A stretch of 64,000 bases of DNA, taken from assembly GCA_964542535.1 (NCBI GenBank), contig CAZIUE010000015.1, positions 26,060 through 90,059 on the forward strand, given 5' to 3'. This DNA is from Pseudopelobacter sp964542535. GTDB lineage: Bacteria > Desulfobacterota > Desulfuromonadia > Geobacterales > Pseudopelobacteraceae. Position 1 is the stretch's first letter, and every line of letters begins with the position of its first letter. Shown in pieces: positions 44,080 through 54,140 of the stretch. The notes under the pieces were generated by a model that saw only the letters and a program-made list of their open reading frames with translations, made no database searches and had not been told where the DNA came from. Position numbers and translations under genes: made by a program.

Positions 44080-45394
44080 AACGCATCAGGCCGGGCAGGG
44101 GCCGATTTCGGTTCTGCTTGTCGATGACGAAGAGTACATCCTGACGTCGCTTCGGCGTCTGCTGATGGATGAGAAGGATGTGGACGTCGTTACCGCCGGT
44201 TCAGGGGAGGAGGGGCTGGAACTTCTGCCTGAACTCGTCAACCTGGGAGTGATTGTATCGGATCAGCGGATGCCGGGAATGAGTGGCGCCGAGTTTCTGG
44301 AAAAGGCGCGGCTCGTCAGACCCGATGCGGTGCGGATCATCCTGACCGGGTATGCCGATGTGTCCGCCGCTGTTGATGCCATCAACAGAGGGGGGGCCTG
44401 GCGGTACCTGACCAAGCCGTGGAATAACGAGGAGCTGGCGCAAACCATCCGTGACGCCGTTGAACTGTATATCCGTGAATCCCAGACTCGCCGCCTGAAC
44501 GATATCATCAGACAGCAGAACAGCGAGATGGAGACGTGGACCGAAAACCTGAAGAAACGCCTGTTGCAGAGCACCACGACCATTCGTGAGCAGAGCCAGA
44601 CATTGAGGCAGCTCAGTCTGAAGAAACCCGTGGCGGTCGTTTTTCAGGCGTTCGACGGGTTTCTTGAAGTCATGGGGGGAAAACATGCGGTTCATGCCCG
44701 TACCGTCAGCAGCCTGGTTGCCGATGTCGCCCGGAGGATGGGGCTCGATGCCGAGACCATAACCCGGTTCAGGCTGGCGGCGTTGCTCCACGATGTCGGC
44801 AAGTTCGGAACCCTGAGCGCTGAGTTGAACAAAGGCGTGGAGGACATGTCCGAAAGCGAGGCAGGGGAGTATCGTCGGCATCCGCTTCGCGGCGAAGAGA
44901 TGGTCTCCAGGGTCGAGGAACTCGCGGATGTCGCTCTGATGGTACGCAGCCACCATGAAACCTTTGATGGCCAGGGTTTTCCCGATGGACTGGAGGGCGA
45001 ACGGATTCCCCTGGGGGCGCGACTGATAGCCATCGCCGATCTCATCGAGAGGAGCGCACGGTCGGTGGAAAAGCACCGCGCCGATTTTGCGCTGATGACG
45101 GCCCGTTTCCACGGTGGGACCCTGCTCGATCCTCATCTGGTGACAAAGTTTCAGGGGATCACCAGAGCCATCTATTTCGAGGGAAGGAAATCCGGGCTGG
45201 CTTCCGAACTGGAACTGGAACCCCGGGATCTCATCCCGGGAATGCAGATTACCCGTGACGTCGAGAGCGGAACAGGGGTGCTGCTCATGCAGCGCGGTAC
45301 GGTCCTGGATATGGCCGGTATTCTGCTCATCCGCGGTCACTTCCACAAGACTCCCACTCCCCATGGTATTTTTGTCCAGGTGACCAGTGACTGA
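44060..45394 (+). CDS. Receiver-HD-GYP-like phosphodiesterase
   Basis: 444 residues: RpfG-type receiver (VIVSDQRMPGMSGAEF, LTKPWN), a coiled linker, then an HD domain (LLHDVGKFG, HPLRGEEMVSRV, VRSHHETFDGQGFPDGLEGERIPLGARLIAIADLIE). The HD pair and following His residues are present; the GYP is GFP. This fits a cyclic di-GMP phosphodiesterase of the HD-GYP class with a variant signature, so activity is likely but not assured. The C-terminal 60 residues (ELEPRDLIPGMQITRDV) match the module often found after these domains. Confidence 0.88.
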   Translation: MAMDMDETHQAGQGPISVLLVDDEEYILTSLRRLLMDEKDVDVVTAGSGEEGLELLPELVNLGVIVSDQRMPGMSGAEFLEKARLVRPDAVRIILTGYADVSAAVDAINRGGAWRYLTKPWNNEELAQTIRDAVELYIRESQTRRLNDIIRQQNSEMETWTENLKKRLLQSTTTIREQSQTLRQLSLKKPVAVVFQAFDGFLEVMGGKHAVHARTVSSLVADVARRMGLDAETITRFRLAALLHDVGKFGTLSAELNKGVEDMSESEAGEYRRHPLRGEEMVSRVEELADVALMVRSHHETFDGQGFPDGLEGERIPLGARLIAIADLIERSARSVEKHRADFALMTARFHGGTLLDPHLVTKFQGITRAIYFEGRKSGLASELELEPRDLIPGMQITRDVESGTGVLLMQRGTVLDMAGILLIRGHFHKTPTPHGIFVQVTSD

Positions 45395-45476
45395 TCGCCG
45401 TGGGGCGGCTGACGAAAAGGCCCGCGTCGGGTGAGGCATTCGGTGCGCACCGTCGCAACAATCGAGGAGATCTCCC

Positions 45477-46043
45477 ATGACAACCAGGGTCCTGTTGGTC
45501 GATGACGAGCATAAGGTGCTGTCCGCTCTCAGGCGCGCGCTGTTTGAAGATCCCTACGAGATCATGACCGCGTCCAGTGCCGAAGAGGCTCTGGAGATTA
45601 TGAAACTGTTTTCTTTCAAGGTCGTTGTTTCCGACGAACGGATGGCCGGCATGCAGGGGGTGGATTTTCTCGCCAGGGTTCAACAGCTGTTCCCGGAAAC
45701 GGTTCGTATTCTCCTTACCGGGCAGGGGACCATGGAGGCGGCAATGAAGGCGGTCAACCGGGGGGGGATCTACCGTTTCTTCACTAAACCGTGGAATGAC
45801 CTGGAAATCAGATTAGCGGTCCGTTCCGCCGTGGAGAAGTATGACCTGGAAGAAGAAAACAGGCGCCTTTTGAGCACGGTCCGGAGTCAGGCTCTGGAAT
45901 TCAAGGTGCTGGAGCGGCGTTATCCCGGCATCTCCCGCGTGGAGAAGGACCGTCGGGGAAGCTTCGTGCTGCCGGATATTTCCGAGGAAGACGTGGAGCG
46001 CCTGATGGCGGAATGCGACCATGAAACAGGCACAAAAGAATGA
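45477..46043 (+). CDS. RpfG-type receiver protein with short tail
   Basis: 188 residues. VLLVDDEHKVLSALRRALF, VVVSDERMAGMQGVDFL and FFTKPWN make a full receiver; the last 60 residues are helical and have no known output domain. GAGGAGA precedes the ATG. It follows the HD-GYP-like gene by 80 bases and precedes the REC-kinase gene, so the set could form a phosphorelay. Confidence 0.88.
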   Translation: MTTRVLLVDDEHKVLSALRRALFEDPYEIMTASSAEEALEIMKLFSFKVVVSDERMAGMQGVDFLARVQQLFPETVRILLTGQGTMEAAMKAVNRGGIYRFFTKPWNDLEIRLAVRSAVEKYDLEEENRRLLSTVRSQALEFKVLERRYPGISRVEKDRRGSFVLPDISEEDVERLMAECDHETGTKE

Positions 46044-46080
46044 CTCCGGGTGGAACTGACCGGGTTGATGGGGACTATCC

Positions 46081-47346
46081 ATGATGAGCAGCCGGAGCGT
46101 TGAGGCGGAGGCGGGCAGGATCCTGGTCATCGATGATGATCTCCATGTCGGCGCCACCACCGTAAAGATCCTTGAAAAACAGGGGCACAAGGTACGGTTT
46201 TTTGACAACGGTGCCGATGCCTTGGTGTGTTTCCGGGAGGATTGCTGCGACCTCGTGCTGAGCGACGTGAAGATGCCGCGGATGGATGGTGTTGAACTTT
46301 TGAGACTGATACGGCGGCACGATCCGGATATTCCGGTTATTCTCATGACCGCCTATGCCGATCTGGACATGGTGCTGGCCGCCATCAAACAGGGGGCGTT
46401 CGACTTCGTCATCAAACCCTTTGATCTGGACTGTCTCATGGCGGCCATCGACAGGGGGGTACAGTTCCGGCGGTTATGCCGACGGGAAAAAGAGCAGGCT
46501 GCCCGGCTGGAAGAGGCGTTGGCGGAAAAAACAAGGGAACTCCAGGATCTGCATGCACAGCTCGTCTTTTCGGACAAGATGGCCACCATCGGCCAGCTTA
46601 TGGCCGGTATTGTCCACGAGATCAACACCCCCGTCGGTTACGTGGGAACCAACCTGGAGTCCCTGGCACGGTATTCGGGCAGGCTGATCGGATTCATCAC
46701 CTATCTGCAGTCCCTCGCGGAACGGTACCTTCCGGCCGAGGCGCTTCTGGAGCTCGGCAGATACCGCACGGGGGAAAACGTTGATCTGGTGATCGAGGAT
46801 TGCCAGAACCTGATAGCTGAGTCCCTTGAGGGAATAGCGCGGGTCAGAAAGATAACCCTGGACCTGAAAACATTCTCGCGCAAGGAGGGGAATGCCGCCG
46901 AGTCGCTTGACGTCAACCGGACCATTGAAAGTGTTGTTTCAATCGTCTGGAACGAGATCAAGTATGTGGCCGAACTCCGACGCGAGTTTTCCGAAACCGC
47001 ACCGGTATGGGGATCATCCCAGAAACTGGGGTAGGTCTTTCTGAATCTTCTGGTGAATGCCAGTCATGCCATTGACGGGTACGGCATCATCACCGTCAAG
47101 ACCTGGCAGGAGGGGACGGACGTCTGCGTAAGCTTCGCCGATACCGGATGCGGCATGACTGATGATGTCCTGCCCCACATCTTCGAACCGTTTTACACCA
47201 CCAAAGAGACCGGCAGAGGCACGGGACTCGGGCTGAGCATTTCCGAGGACATCGTCAGAAAACATGGCGGCACTATCCAGGTGCGGAGCGAGCCGGGCAG
47301 GGGGAGCACGTTTACGGTGAGGCTTCCGGCCTGGCAGGGGGAGTAA
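46081..47346 (+). pseudogene. Receiver-histidine kinase, broken by a nonsense codon
   Basis: An open frame from ATG 46081 is interrupted by TAG at 47032-47034 and continues in the same frame to 47346 (421 codons plus stop). It has a receiver (ILVIDDDLHVG, LVLSDVKMPRMDGVELL, VIKPFDLDC), HisKA with GIVHEINTPVGYV and, beyond the TAG, HATPase motifs (VFLNLLVNASHAI, DTGCGMT, GRGTGLGLSISEDIV). The downstream kinase has QLNQVFMNLLVN at this position, so a CAG-to-TAG change is the simplest account. As read, the product lacks ATP binding and would be an inactive 317-residue protein. Confidence 0.85.
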
Positions 47347-47388
47347 TTTCTATGAATCCTGAATGTTACGAACGAGGAGAGGTCCTTC

Positions 47389-49458
47389 ATGACTCCCACA
47401 GATGAACAGCGCGCACCCAAAACCGTACCCGACAGAACCGGCCCGTCAGATGCGCGATCGGGCGTGACGCCCCGGTTTCTCGGACGCATCATCCAGAGCA
47501 TCGCCGCCCCGCTCTACGTCATCGACAGGTCCCATGCCATCCTCTTCTGGAACAGCGCATTGGCGCAACTGACCGGCAAGAGCAGCTTCCAGATGACCGG
47601 CACGAAACTGCACTGGAGCGTTTTTCATCCCCGGCAGAAACAGCTGCTGGCGGACCTGATCATCGACGGTGCATGCCCGGTTTCCGACCACGCCTCCCTC
47701 CAGGTCGTGCGCCATGCGGACGGAACGCTCCAGACCGAGGGGTGGTACGATGACGTGGGGGGAAGACGGCGCTATCTCCTCTTCGAGGCGAGGCCGATCA
47801 CGGACGACGGCAACGAGATCGTCGCCGCCGTCGAGACCATTCAGGATATCACCGAACGGAAGCAGGCTCAGGACGTCATGGACGGCCAGCGCCGTTTCTT
47901 CCAGGGGATACTGGAGTCCATTCCGAACCCGGTGTCGTACAAGGACCTCAGTCATGCTTATCTGGGGTGCAACAGGGCATTTTCCGATTTTTTCGGCAGA
48001 AGCGAAGAAGAGGTCATCGGCAAGACGATCTCCGATATCGTTGCTCCGGAATATGCCGTTGGGAGCACCGAGGCCGACCGGAAGGTACTGGAAAGCGGCT
48101 CTCCCTGCAAATACGAGACGACGTTGCCGCGCGGCGATGGCCAGCTTCGCTCCGTACTGGTCACAAAGGCGCCGTTCTCGCTGCTCAATGGAGCGTTGGG
48201 GGGGGTAGTCGGCACATTCGTGGATATCACCGAACAGCGTTTCCTGGATGAACAGGTGAAAGAGGCCAAGCGGGAATGGGAGGAAACCCTGGATTGCCTG
48301 AAGGATTTCGTCATCCTCACCGATGAACTGCACCGCGTGCGGCGCTGCAACCGTTTGTTGTGCGACATGACCGGCAAGGGGTTTGATGAGGTGCTGAACG
48401 AAGATTGGCGCGACCTGCTCCCCGATGCGGGGTTCGAGGCGTTGTCGTTCAACGGTGTCAGCGGCGAACTCGTTCATGCCGCCTCGAAACGGTATTACGG
48501 CCTCAACATCTACAGCATGACCGAAACGGAGAGCGAGCGGGTCACCGGATACGTCATTTCACTCAACGACATGACCGAACTCCGCGCCATGAACGAAGAG
48601 TTGAAGCGGACCGCCCAGGAGCTGAATGAGGCGCAGCGTGCGGTGTATCAGCAGGAAAAGCTAGCATCCATAGGTCAGCTGGCTGCCGGCGTGGCCCACG
48701 AGATCAACAACCCCATGGGCTTCATCTCCAGCAACCTCACGACCCTGGGGAAGTATCTGGATAAGCTGAGCGCTTTTGAAACCGCCATGATAGGACTCAT
48801 GGAGCGTGACGGCAATCCGGAGACCCTCGGCGAACTAAAGGAGCTGCGGCGGAGCATGAAGATCGATTACATTCTGGGCGATATCCAGGGGTTGCTGGAG
48901 GAGTCCCACGAAGGCGCGGAGCGGGTGCGTCGCATCGTCCAGGATCTCAAGAGCTTCTCCCGCGTGGATGAAACCGAATGCAAGCCGACGTGCATCAACG
49001 ATTGCCTTACCAGCACCCTCAACATGGTGCGCAACGAGATCAAGTATGTCGCCGAAGTGGAGCTCGACGTTGCCCCCGACCTCCCCCTCCTGAACTGTTA
49101 TCCCCAGCAGCTTAACCAGGTGTTCATGAACCTGCTGGTTAACGCGGCGCATGCCCTCGAAGAGCGCGGCGTCATCGGCATCAGGACGTTCCGTGATGGT
49201 GATGATGTGGTGATCCAGGTTCGCGATACCGGAAAGGGAATTGCCCCCGAACATCTGACGCGAATCTTCGAGCCGTTTTTCACCACCAAGGAGGTTGGCA
49301 AGGGAACGGGCCTTGGGCTCTCCATAAGCTACGATATCGTCAAGAAGCATGGCGGCAGCATCAGTGTGGAAAGCCGGTTGGGCAGCGGCTCGACGTTTAC
49401 GGTCCGTTTTCCGCTGAACTCTCCCCTCTCCCGTGGGGACGAGGCCTCCCCCTCCTGA
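47389..49458 (+). CDS. Soluble multi-PAS histidine kinase
   Basis: 689 residues without membrane helices: three PAS-like domains (about residues 30-160, 170-280, 300-410), a coiled linker, HisKA with GVAHEINNPMGFI near 435, and HATPase (VFMNLLVNAAHAL, DTGKGIA, GKGTGLGLSISYDIV). The H-box and N/G-boxes are intact. It is close in its kinase core to the broken gene just upstream, which suggests duplication. GGAGAGG precedes the ATG. The final residues overlap nothing; the convergent hemH stop lies 16 bases away. Confidence 0.92.
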   Translation: MTPTDEQRAPKTVPDRTGPSDARSGVTPRFLGRIIQSIAAPLYVIDRSHAILFWNSALAQLTGKSSFQMTGTKLHWSVFHPRQKQLLADLIIDGACPVSDHASLQVVRHADGTLQTEGWYDDVGGRRRYLLFEARPITDDGNEIVAAVETIQDITERKQAQDVMDGQRRFFQGILESIPNPVSYKDLSHAYLGCNRAFSDFFGRSEEEVIGKTISDIVAPEYAVGSTEADRKVLESGSPCKYETTLPRGDGQLRSVLVTKAPFSLLNGALGGVVGTFVDITEQRFLDEQVKEAKREWEETLDCLKDFVILTDELHRVRRCNRLLCDMTGKGFDEVLNEDWRDLLPDAGFEALSFNGVSGELVHAASKRYYGLNIYSMTETESERVTGYVISLNDMTELRAMNEELKRTAQELNEAQRAVYQQEKLASIGQLAAGVAHEINNPMGFISSNLTTLGKYLDKLSAFETAMIGLMERDGNPETLGELKELRRSMKIDYILGDIQGLLEESHEGAERVRRIVQDLKSFSRVDETECKPTCINDCLTSTLNMVRNEIKYVAEVELDVAPDLPLLNCYPQQLNQVFMNLLVNAAHALEERGVIGIRTFRDGDDVVIQVRDTGKGIAPEHLTRIFEPFFTTKEVGKGTGLGLSISYDIVKKHGGSISVESRLGSGSTFTVRFPLNSPLSRGDEASPS

Positions 49459-49474
49459 CCCTGCTTCCGGACGG

Positions 49475-50437
49475 CTACTCCTTCTCCGGTGCGGTACGTT
49501 CTCTGACCAGCTCAGCCAGGCAGCGGATGAAGAGCGGCGAGTCGTTCAGGGATTCCACCCGCCGGAACTCCTCGATTCCCAGCTCCAGCGCCTCCCGCCG
49601 GTACTGGATGTCGATCTCGTACAGGGTCTCGATATGGTCGGAAACGAACGAGACCGGCACCAGCACCAGCTTCTTCATCCCTCGGCCGGCCAGTTCCCTG
49701 ATCTTCTCCTCCGTGGATGGTTCCAGCCATTTCACCGGTCCGGCCCGGGACTGGAAGGCCAGGTGATGGCCGATCCCTCCGAAACGTTCCATCACCAGGG
49801 CCACCGTCGCGCGGATCTGATCCAGGTAGGGGTCCCCCGAATCGATGAATGACTGGGGCAGGCCGTGGGCGGTGAAGAGCAGCTGCACGTCGCCCGGGTC
49901 GGCGTACCCGGCCAGGGCCTGCCCGATCCTCTCGCACAGGCTGTCGATGTAGAGCGGGTGAGCGTGGAACTGGTCCACGCAGGAGAGAGGGAACGGGTCG
50001 GCTGAGCGCGCCAGTACGCGCCGCAGTTCGTTGAGGCTGGAACCGGTGGTGGCCCGGGAATAGTGGGGGTAGAGCGACAGGGCCAGGATGCGCTTGATGC
50101 CCGCTCCGGCGATGGCTGCCACGGCCTGGGCCGTGTCCGGCTGCCCGTAGCGCATGGCCACGAAACAGCGGTATCCCTCTCCCAGGGTTTGCTCCAGGCG
50201 GGTCGCCTGCAGTTCGGTCAGTCTCCGCAGGGGCGATCCCCCACCGATCTCCCGGTAGTGTTCCGCCACCCGTCTGGCGCGACGACGGGCGATCAGGCGG
50301 GCAATCAGCGGCTGAAGAAACGCGGGGCCGATCCTGATGATATCCCGGTCGGAGAAGAGGGCGCGCAGAAACGGCTCCACCGCCTCAATGGTGTCCGGCC
50401 CCCCCATCTGCAACAACAGCACGGCTGTCCTGTCCAT
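49475..50437 (-). CDS. hemH: Ferrochelatase
   Basis: 320 residues from ATG 50437 (MDRTAVLLLQMGGPDTIEAVEPFL), with GGGGAGAGG upstream; the frame stays open further but this start is the family one. FTAHGLPQSFIDSGDPY carries the catalytic His of ferrochelatase, and VSFVSDHIETLYEIDIQYRREA is the family block with the second active-site Glu. It inserts ferrous iron into protoporphyrin or coproporphyrin. It is the only non-signalling gene in this region. Confidence 0.96.
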   Translation of the reverse strand: MDRTAVLLLQMGGPDTIEAVEPFLRALFSDRDIIRIGPAFLQPLIARLIARRRARRVAEHYREIGGGSPLRRLTELQATRLEQTLGEGYRCFVAMRYGQPDTAQAVAAIAGAGIKRILALSLYPHYSRATTGSSLNELRRVLARSADPFPLSCVDQFHAHPLYIDSLCERIGQALAGYADPGDVQLLFTAHGLPQSFIDSGDPYLDQIRATVALVMERFGGIGHHLAFQSRAGPVKWLEPSTEEKIRELAGRGMKKLVLVPVSFVSDHIETLYEIDIQYRREALELGIEEFRRVESLNDSPLFIRCLAELVRERTAPEKE

Positions 50438-50666
50438 GACCTCTCCCCCTGTACTCCGTAGTGAACCTGCATTCCTCGGTATCCATGTATGTAGCATGGA
50501 ATCTCCCCTCCCGTGCCTCTCTTTTTGTCCAATCACGGCCGTTTCCGCGGCGATTGCATTTGACGAATTTCCTGTGGTACCTTGCGGACCTTTGTGATTT
50601 CGGTTCGCGGGGCCGGCCGAGGGAACGCGGCATGACCGTTCCGGCCCCGGAGGGAGTTTCCGTTCC

Positions 50667-53600
50667 ATGCCGTATTTTTCCGCCGTGCTTCGCGTGGTGC
50701 GCCTGGCATGGCCCGGGGGGGGACGTTCGATCCGTTCCCACCTGGTCAGCCTGGTGGCGGTCTGCGTGGTGCCGGTCTGGGTTGCCCTGGCCCTGCTGAT
50801 CACGCTCGGCTTCCAGACCAAGCGACAGCTGTTGATGGAGAACATGCAGGACATGTCCCGTTCCCTCTCCCTGGTCGTGGAGCGGGAGCTGGCCAGCGTC
50901 CAGGCTGCCCTGACCGCCCTGGCCACGTCTCCCTCCTTTGCCGCGGGAGACCTGGCCGCCGTCCGGGACCAGGCGTCCAGGCTGCTGCAGTCCTGGCCTG
51001 AGGCCAATATCGTGGTTTCCGATGCGGAAGGCCGGCAGCTGCTCAACCTGCGCCGCCCCTTTGGCTCGCCCCTGCCGCGACGGAGCGTTCCCCGGAGCGT
51101 ACGGCATGTCTTCGAGCGCGGCACCGCGGTGGTCAGTGATCTGTACCTGGGCTCCGTCAGCCGTCAGCCCATGATCGCCGTCGATGTCCCGGTCTTCCGC
51201 CAGGGACGGGTCGCCTATGACCTGTCCCTGGCGTTGCCGTCCACCAGGCTGGGGGAGCTCCTCTCCCGCCAACTGGATTTCCGCGGCCGCTTCGGTTCCA
51301 TCGTGGATGGAAACGGGGTTATCGTGGCCACGACCAGGTCGTCGCGGCACATGGTGGGGCATGGCTGCTGCGCCGCCATACGGGGTGCCCTGGCCCGGTC
51401 GTCCACCGGGATCGTCAGGTCGGTCAGTCTCGACGAGACCCCCGTGTATCTGGCCTACTCCAGGGCGTCCCAGGCCTCCTGGGGGGTGGTGGTCGGGGTG
51501 CCGGTGGAAGCGGTGACCGGGGAGCTGCGCCGGTGGCTGGCCTGGTCCCTGGCCGGCGCACTGCTGCTCTCCTCGGCCGGCGTGGCGCTGGCGATAGTGG
51601 TGGGTGGTTCCATCGCCGGCTCGATTCGCGCGCTGATCGGGCCGGCCGCGGCCCTGGGACGGGGAGAGCCTTTGGGGCCGTCGGCGCGCAGCGGCACCAG
51701 GGAAGTGGATGATCTGGCCCGGGCGTTGCTGCGGGCATCGGGAGTGGCCCGCAGGCGCCTGGCGGAACGGGACCAGGCCCTGAAACTGCTGCGCCGCGGC
51801 GAGCAGCGCTACCGTAACCTGGTGGAGGAACAGACCGAGATGATCGCCCGCTTCGGGCCGGACGGCGCGCTCAGATATGTCAATCATGCCTTCTGCCGGA
51901 TGTTCGGCAGGACGAGCGATGAGCTGCTGGGGCGTCCCTGTTTTGTGGTGGCCCTTATGGAGGACCTTCCCTCTGTCAGGGACCGTCTGGCGACCCTCTG
52001 TCCGGACAATCCGGTGGTGGTGGTGGAAAACAGGGTGCGTGCCGCCTCGGGGGAGGTGCGCTGGGTGCAGTTCGTGAACCGGGGCACCTTCCACCGGGAC
52101 GGCCGGCTTCTGGAGACGCTCTGCGTCGGACGCGACGTGACCGAGCGGAAGCAGGCCGAGGCCCGTCTGAGAGAGAACCAGGAACTCTTGCAGGCTGTCG
52201 TCAACGGCGCCGAGGAGTTCATCTTCGTCAAGGACCGGGAGGGGCGCTTCATCCTGGTCAATCCGGCCCTGCTCAGGCTTCTGGGGAAGCCGGCCCGGGA
52301 GATCCTGGGACGACATTCCGGCCAGCTCTATGCCGATCAGGGGGTGGCGACGCTTCTGATGGAGAACGACCGGCGGGTCATGGCCAGCGGGCGGGCCGAG
52401 AGCCTGGAGGAGAGCGTGCCGACTCCCCGGGGGTATCGCCTGGTGAGTGTGCTCAAGATGCCGCGTTTCGACGCCGAGGGGCGGGTGATCGGCGTCATTG
52501 CCATGGGCCACGACATCACCGAGCGCAGACTGAACGAAGCTGCCCAGAAGGCTACCATCGATCTCCTGCGCCTGTGCAACCAGGCCGCCTGTGTCGACGA
52601 ACTGGTGGAGCAATTGACGGATTTTTTCCGGGAAATGACCGGGTGCCGTGACGTTGCCCTCTGTCTGTGCCGGCCGGATGGTACTGCCTCCGCCCCATGG
52701 GGGGGGAGGGGGGCGTGCGGCGACCTGGCGGCTTCGGAAGGGGAAGGGGATCAGGGCGCTTCCCAGCCGGTCTGCCTGTGCGCTGATCTGTCGGCGGAAT
52801 CTTTCGCCGCGGCCGGCGGTTTCTGGACCGGCTGCCTCAGGGACCGGACGGCGTCGGTCGGCGAAGAGGGGCGCGGCATTCCCGCGCCCCTGTGCCGCAT
52901 CTTCCTGGACTGCCACTCCCTTGCCCTGCTGCCGGTTCGCTGCCGCGGCGACTTCCTGGGGCTGCTGCGGCTGGGCGATCCCCGCAGGGGGGTCTTCACC
53001 GGTGAAAAGGTCGCCCTGCTGGAACGCCTGCTGGACTACGCCGCCATTGCCCTGTCGAAACTGATGGTGGATGAGGCGCTTTGCCGCAGCGAGCACTCCC
53101 TGCGCGAAGCCCAGGAACTGGCTCTCATGGGGAGCTTCACCTATTTCATTGCCGAAGACCGCTGCCTGACCACCGAGACGACCAGCAGGATCTGCGGTGT
53201 CCCCGCCGGCGTTGACAGCGGCCGCGGCCATGACATGGCTGCCTGGCTTTCGTTCATCCATCCCGACCACCGCGGGGAGATGGAGGCCTGCCTGCGGGGC
53301 GGGATCGAGCGCCCCGCCCCTCTGGAGCTGGAGTTCCGCATCATGCGGATCAACGACGGCCAGGAACGCTGGCTGCACATGCTGGGCAGGGTAGAGTGCG
53401 CGAGCGATGGCGTTCCCCTGCGCATCGTCGGCACGCTCCAGGATGTCACCGAGCGGCGCCGGGCCGAGGACGAGCTTCGCGCCTACGCCCGCCGGATCAT
53501 GGATGTGGAGGAGAATCTGCGCAAGGCGGTTGCCGCCGAGTTGCACGACGAGATCGGCCGCGACCTGACGGTACTGGGCATCAACCTGTCGCTGATCGGC

Positions 53601-54140
53601 GCCGGCCTGTCGCCGGAAGAGCCGCCTTCCCCCTCCCTGGGGGCGAGGGTGGCGGATTCCGCCAGGGTGCTGGAAAACGTCAGCCGCACGGTGCGCAACA
53701 TCATGGCCACCCTGCGGCCGCCGGTGCTGGACGACTACGGCCTGGCGTCGGCCCTGCGCTGGTACGGCGAGCTGTTCTCGCGCCGCAACGGCGTTGCCGT
53801 CTCGCTTCAGGTGGCGGACGGTTTTCCCCGCGCATCGGTCGAGCGTGAGTTGGCCCTGTTCCGCATCGCCCAGGAGGGGCTGACCAACGTGGCCAAGCAC
53901 GCCGGGGCCCGGAATGTGGCGCTCTCCCTTGACCACCGGGAGGGGGTGCTGTGCTTCTCCCTGGCGGATGACGGCCGCGGGCTCCCCCCGGATTGGCGTG
54001 ACCGGGGGCGGCGCGACTCCGGCTGGGGCATGGCGATCATGCGTGAGCGCGCCGAGCTGTTCGGCGGTCAGCTCCATCTGGAGTCCCGGCCCGGAGGCGG
54101 GGTGCGGGTCAGCGTGGAAATGCCGAAGGAGGATGTCTAA
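50667..54140 (+). CDS. Membrane NarX-type histidine kinase with Cache, PAS and GAF
   Basis: 1157 residues. A signal-anchor helix (26-48) and a second near 290-312 flank an extracytoplasmic Cache-like domain; then a HAMP-like linker, PAS, PAS (FVKDREGRFILVNPALLRLL), GAF-like (about 650-800), a further PAS (820-930) and a HisKA_3 domain with VAAELHDEIGRDLTVLGINL, then HATPase (LTNVAKHAGA, DDGRGLP, GWGMAIMRERAELFGG). The NarX-type H-box predicts a NarL-type partner, and one follows directly: the TAA is immediately followed by the next ATG. Confidence 0.92.
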   Translation: MPYFSAVLRVVRLAWPGGGRSIRSHLVSLVAVCVVPVWVALALLITLGFQTKRQLLMENMQDMSRSLSLVVERELASVQAALTALATSPSFAAGDLAAVRDQASRLLQSWPEANIVVSDAEGRQLLNLRRPFGSPLPRRSVPRSVRHVFERGTAVVSDLYLGSVSRQPMIAVDVPVFRQGRVAYDLSLALPSTRLGELLSRQLDFRGRFGSIVDGNGVIVATTRSSRHMVGHGCCAAIRGALARSSTGIVRSVSLDETPVYLAYSRASQASWGVVVGVPVEAVTGELRRWLAWSLAGALLLSSAGVALAIVVGGSIAGSIRALIGPAAALGRGEPLGPSARSGTREVDDLARALLRASGVARRRLAERDQALKLLRRGEQRYRNLVEEQTEMIARFGPDGALRYVNHAFCRMFGRTSDELLGRPCFVVALMEDLPSVRDRLATLCPDNPVVVVENRVRAASGEVRWVQFVNRGTFHRDGRLLETLCVGRDVTERKQAEARLRENQELLQAVVNGAEEFIFVKDREGRFILVNPALLRLLGKPAREILGRHSGQLYADQGVATLLMENDRRVMASGRAESLEESVPTPRGYRLVSVLKMPRFDAEGRVIGVIAMGHDITERRLNEAAQKATIDLLRLCNQAACVDELVEQLTDFFREMTGCRDVALCLCRPDGTASAPWGGRGACGDLAASEGEGDQGASQPVCLCADLSAESFAAAGGFWTGCLRDRTASVGEEGRGIPAPLCRIFLDCHSLALLPVRCRGDFLGLLRLGDPRRGVFTGEKVALLERLLDYAAIALSKLMVDEALCRSEHSLREAQELALMGSFTYFIAEDRCLTTETTSRICGVPAGVDSGRGHDMAAWLSFIHPDHRGEMEACLRGGIERPAPLELEFRIMRINDGQERWLHMLGRVECASDGVPLRIVGTLQDVTERRRAEDELRAYARRIMDVEENLRKAVAAELHDEIGRDLTVLGINLSLIGAGLSPEEPPSPSLGARVADSARVLENVSRTVRNIMATLRPPVLDDYGLASALRWYGELFSRRNGVAVSLQVADGFPRASVERELALFRIAQEGLTNVAKHAGARNVALSLDHREGVLCFSLADDGRGLPPDWRDRGRRDSGWGMAIMRERAELFGGQLHLESRPGGGVRVSVEMPKEDV

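Noticed and set aside
50437..51124. N-terminal extension of ferrochelatase
   Set aside because: Family similarity begins at the ATG at 50437, which has a good ribosome site; the upstream part is antisense to the kinase gene.
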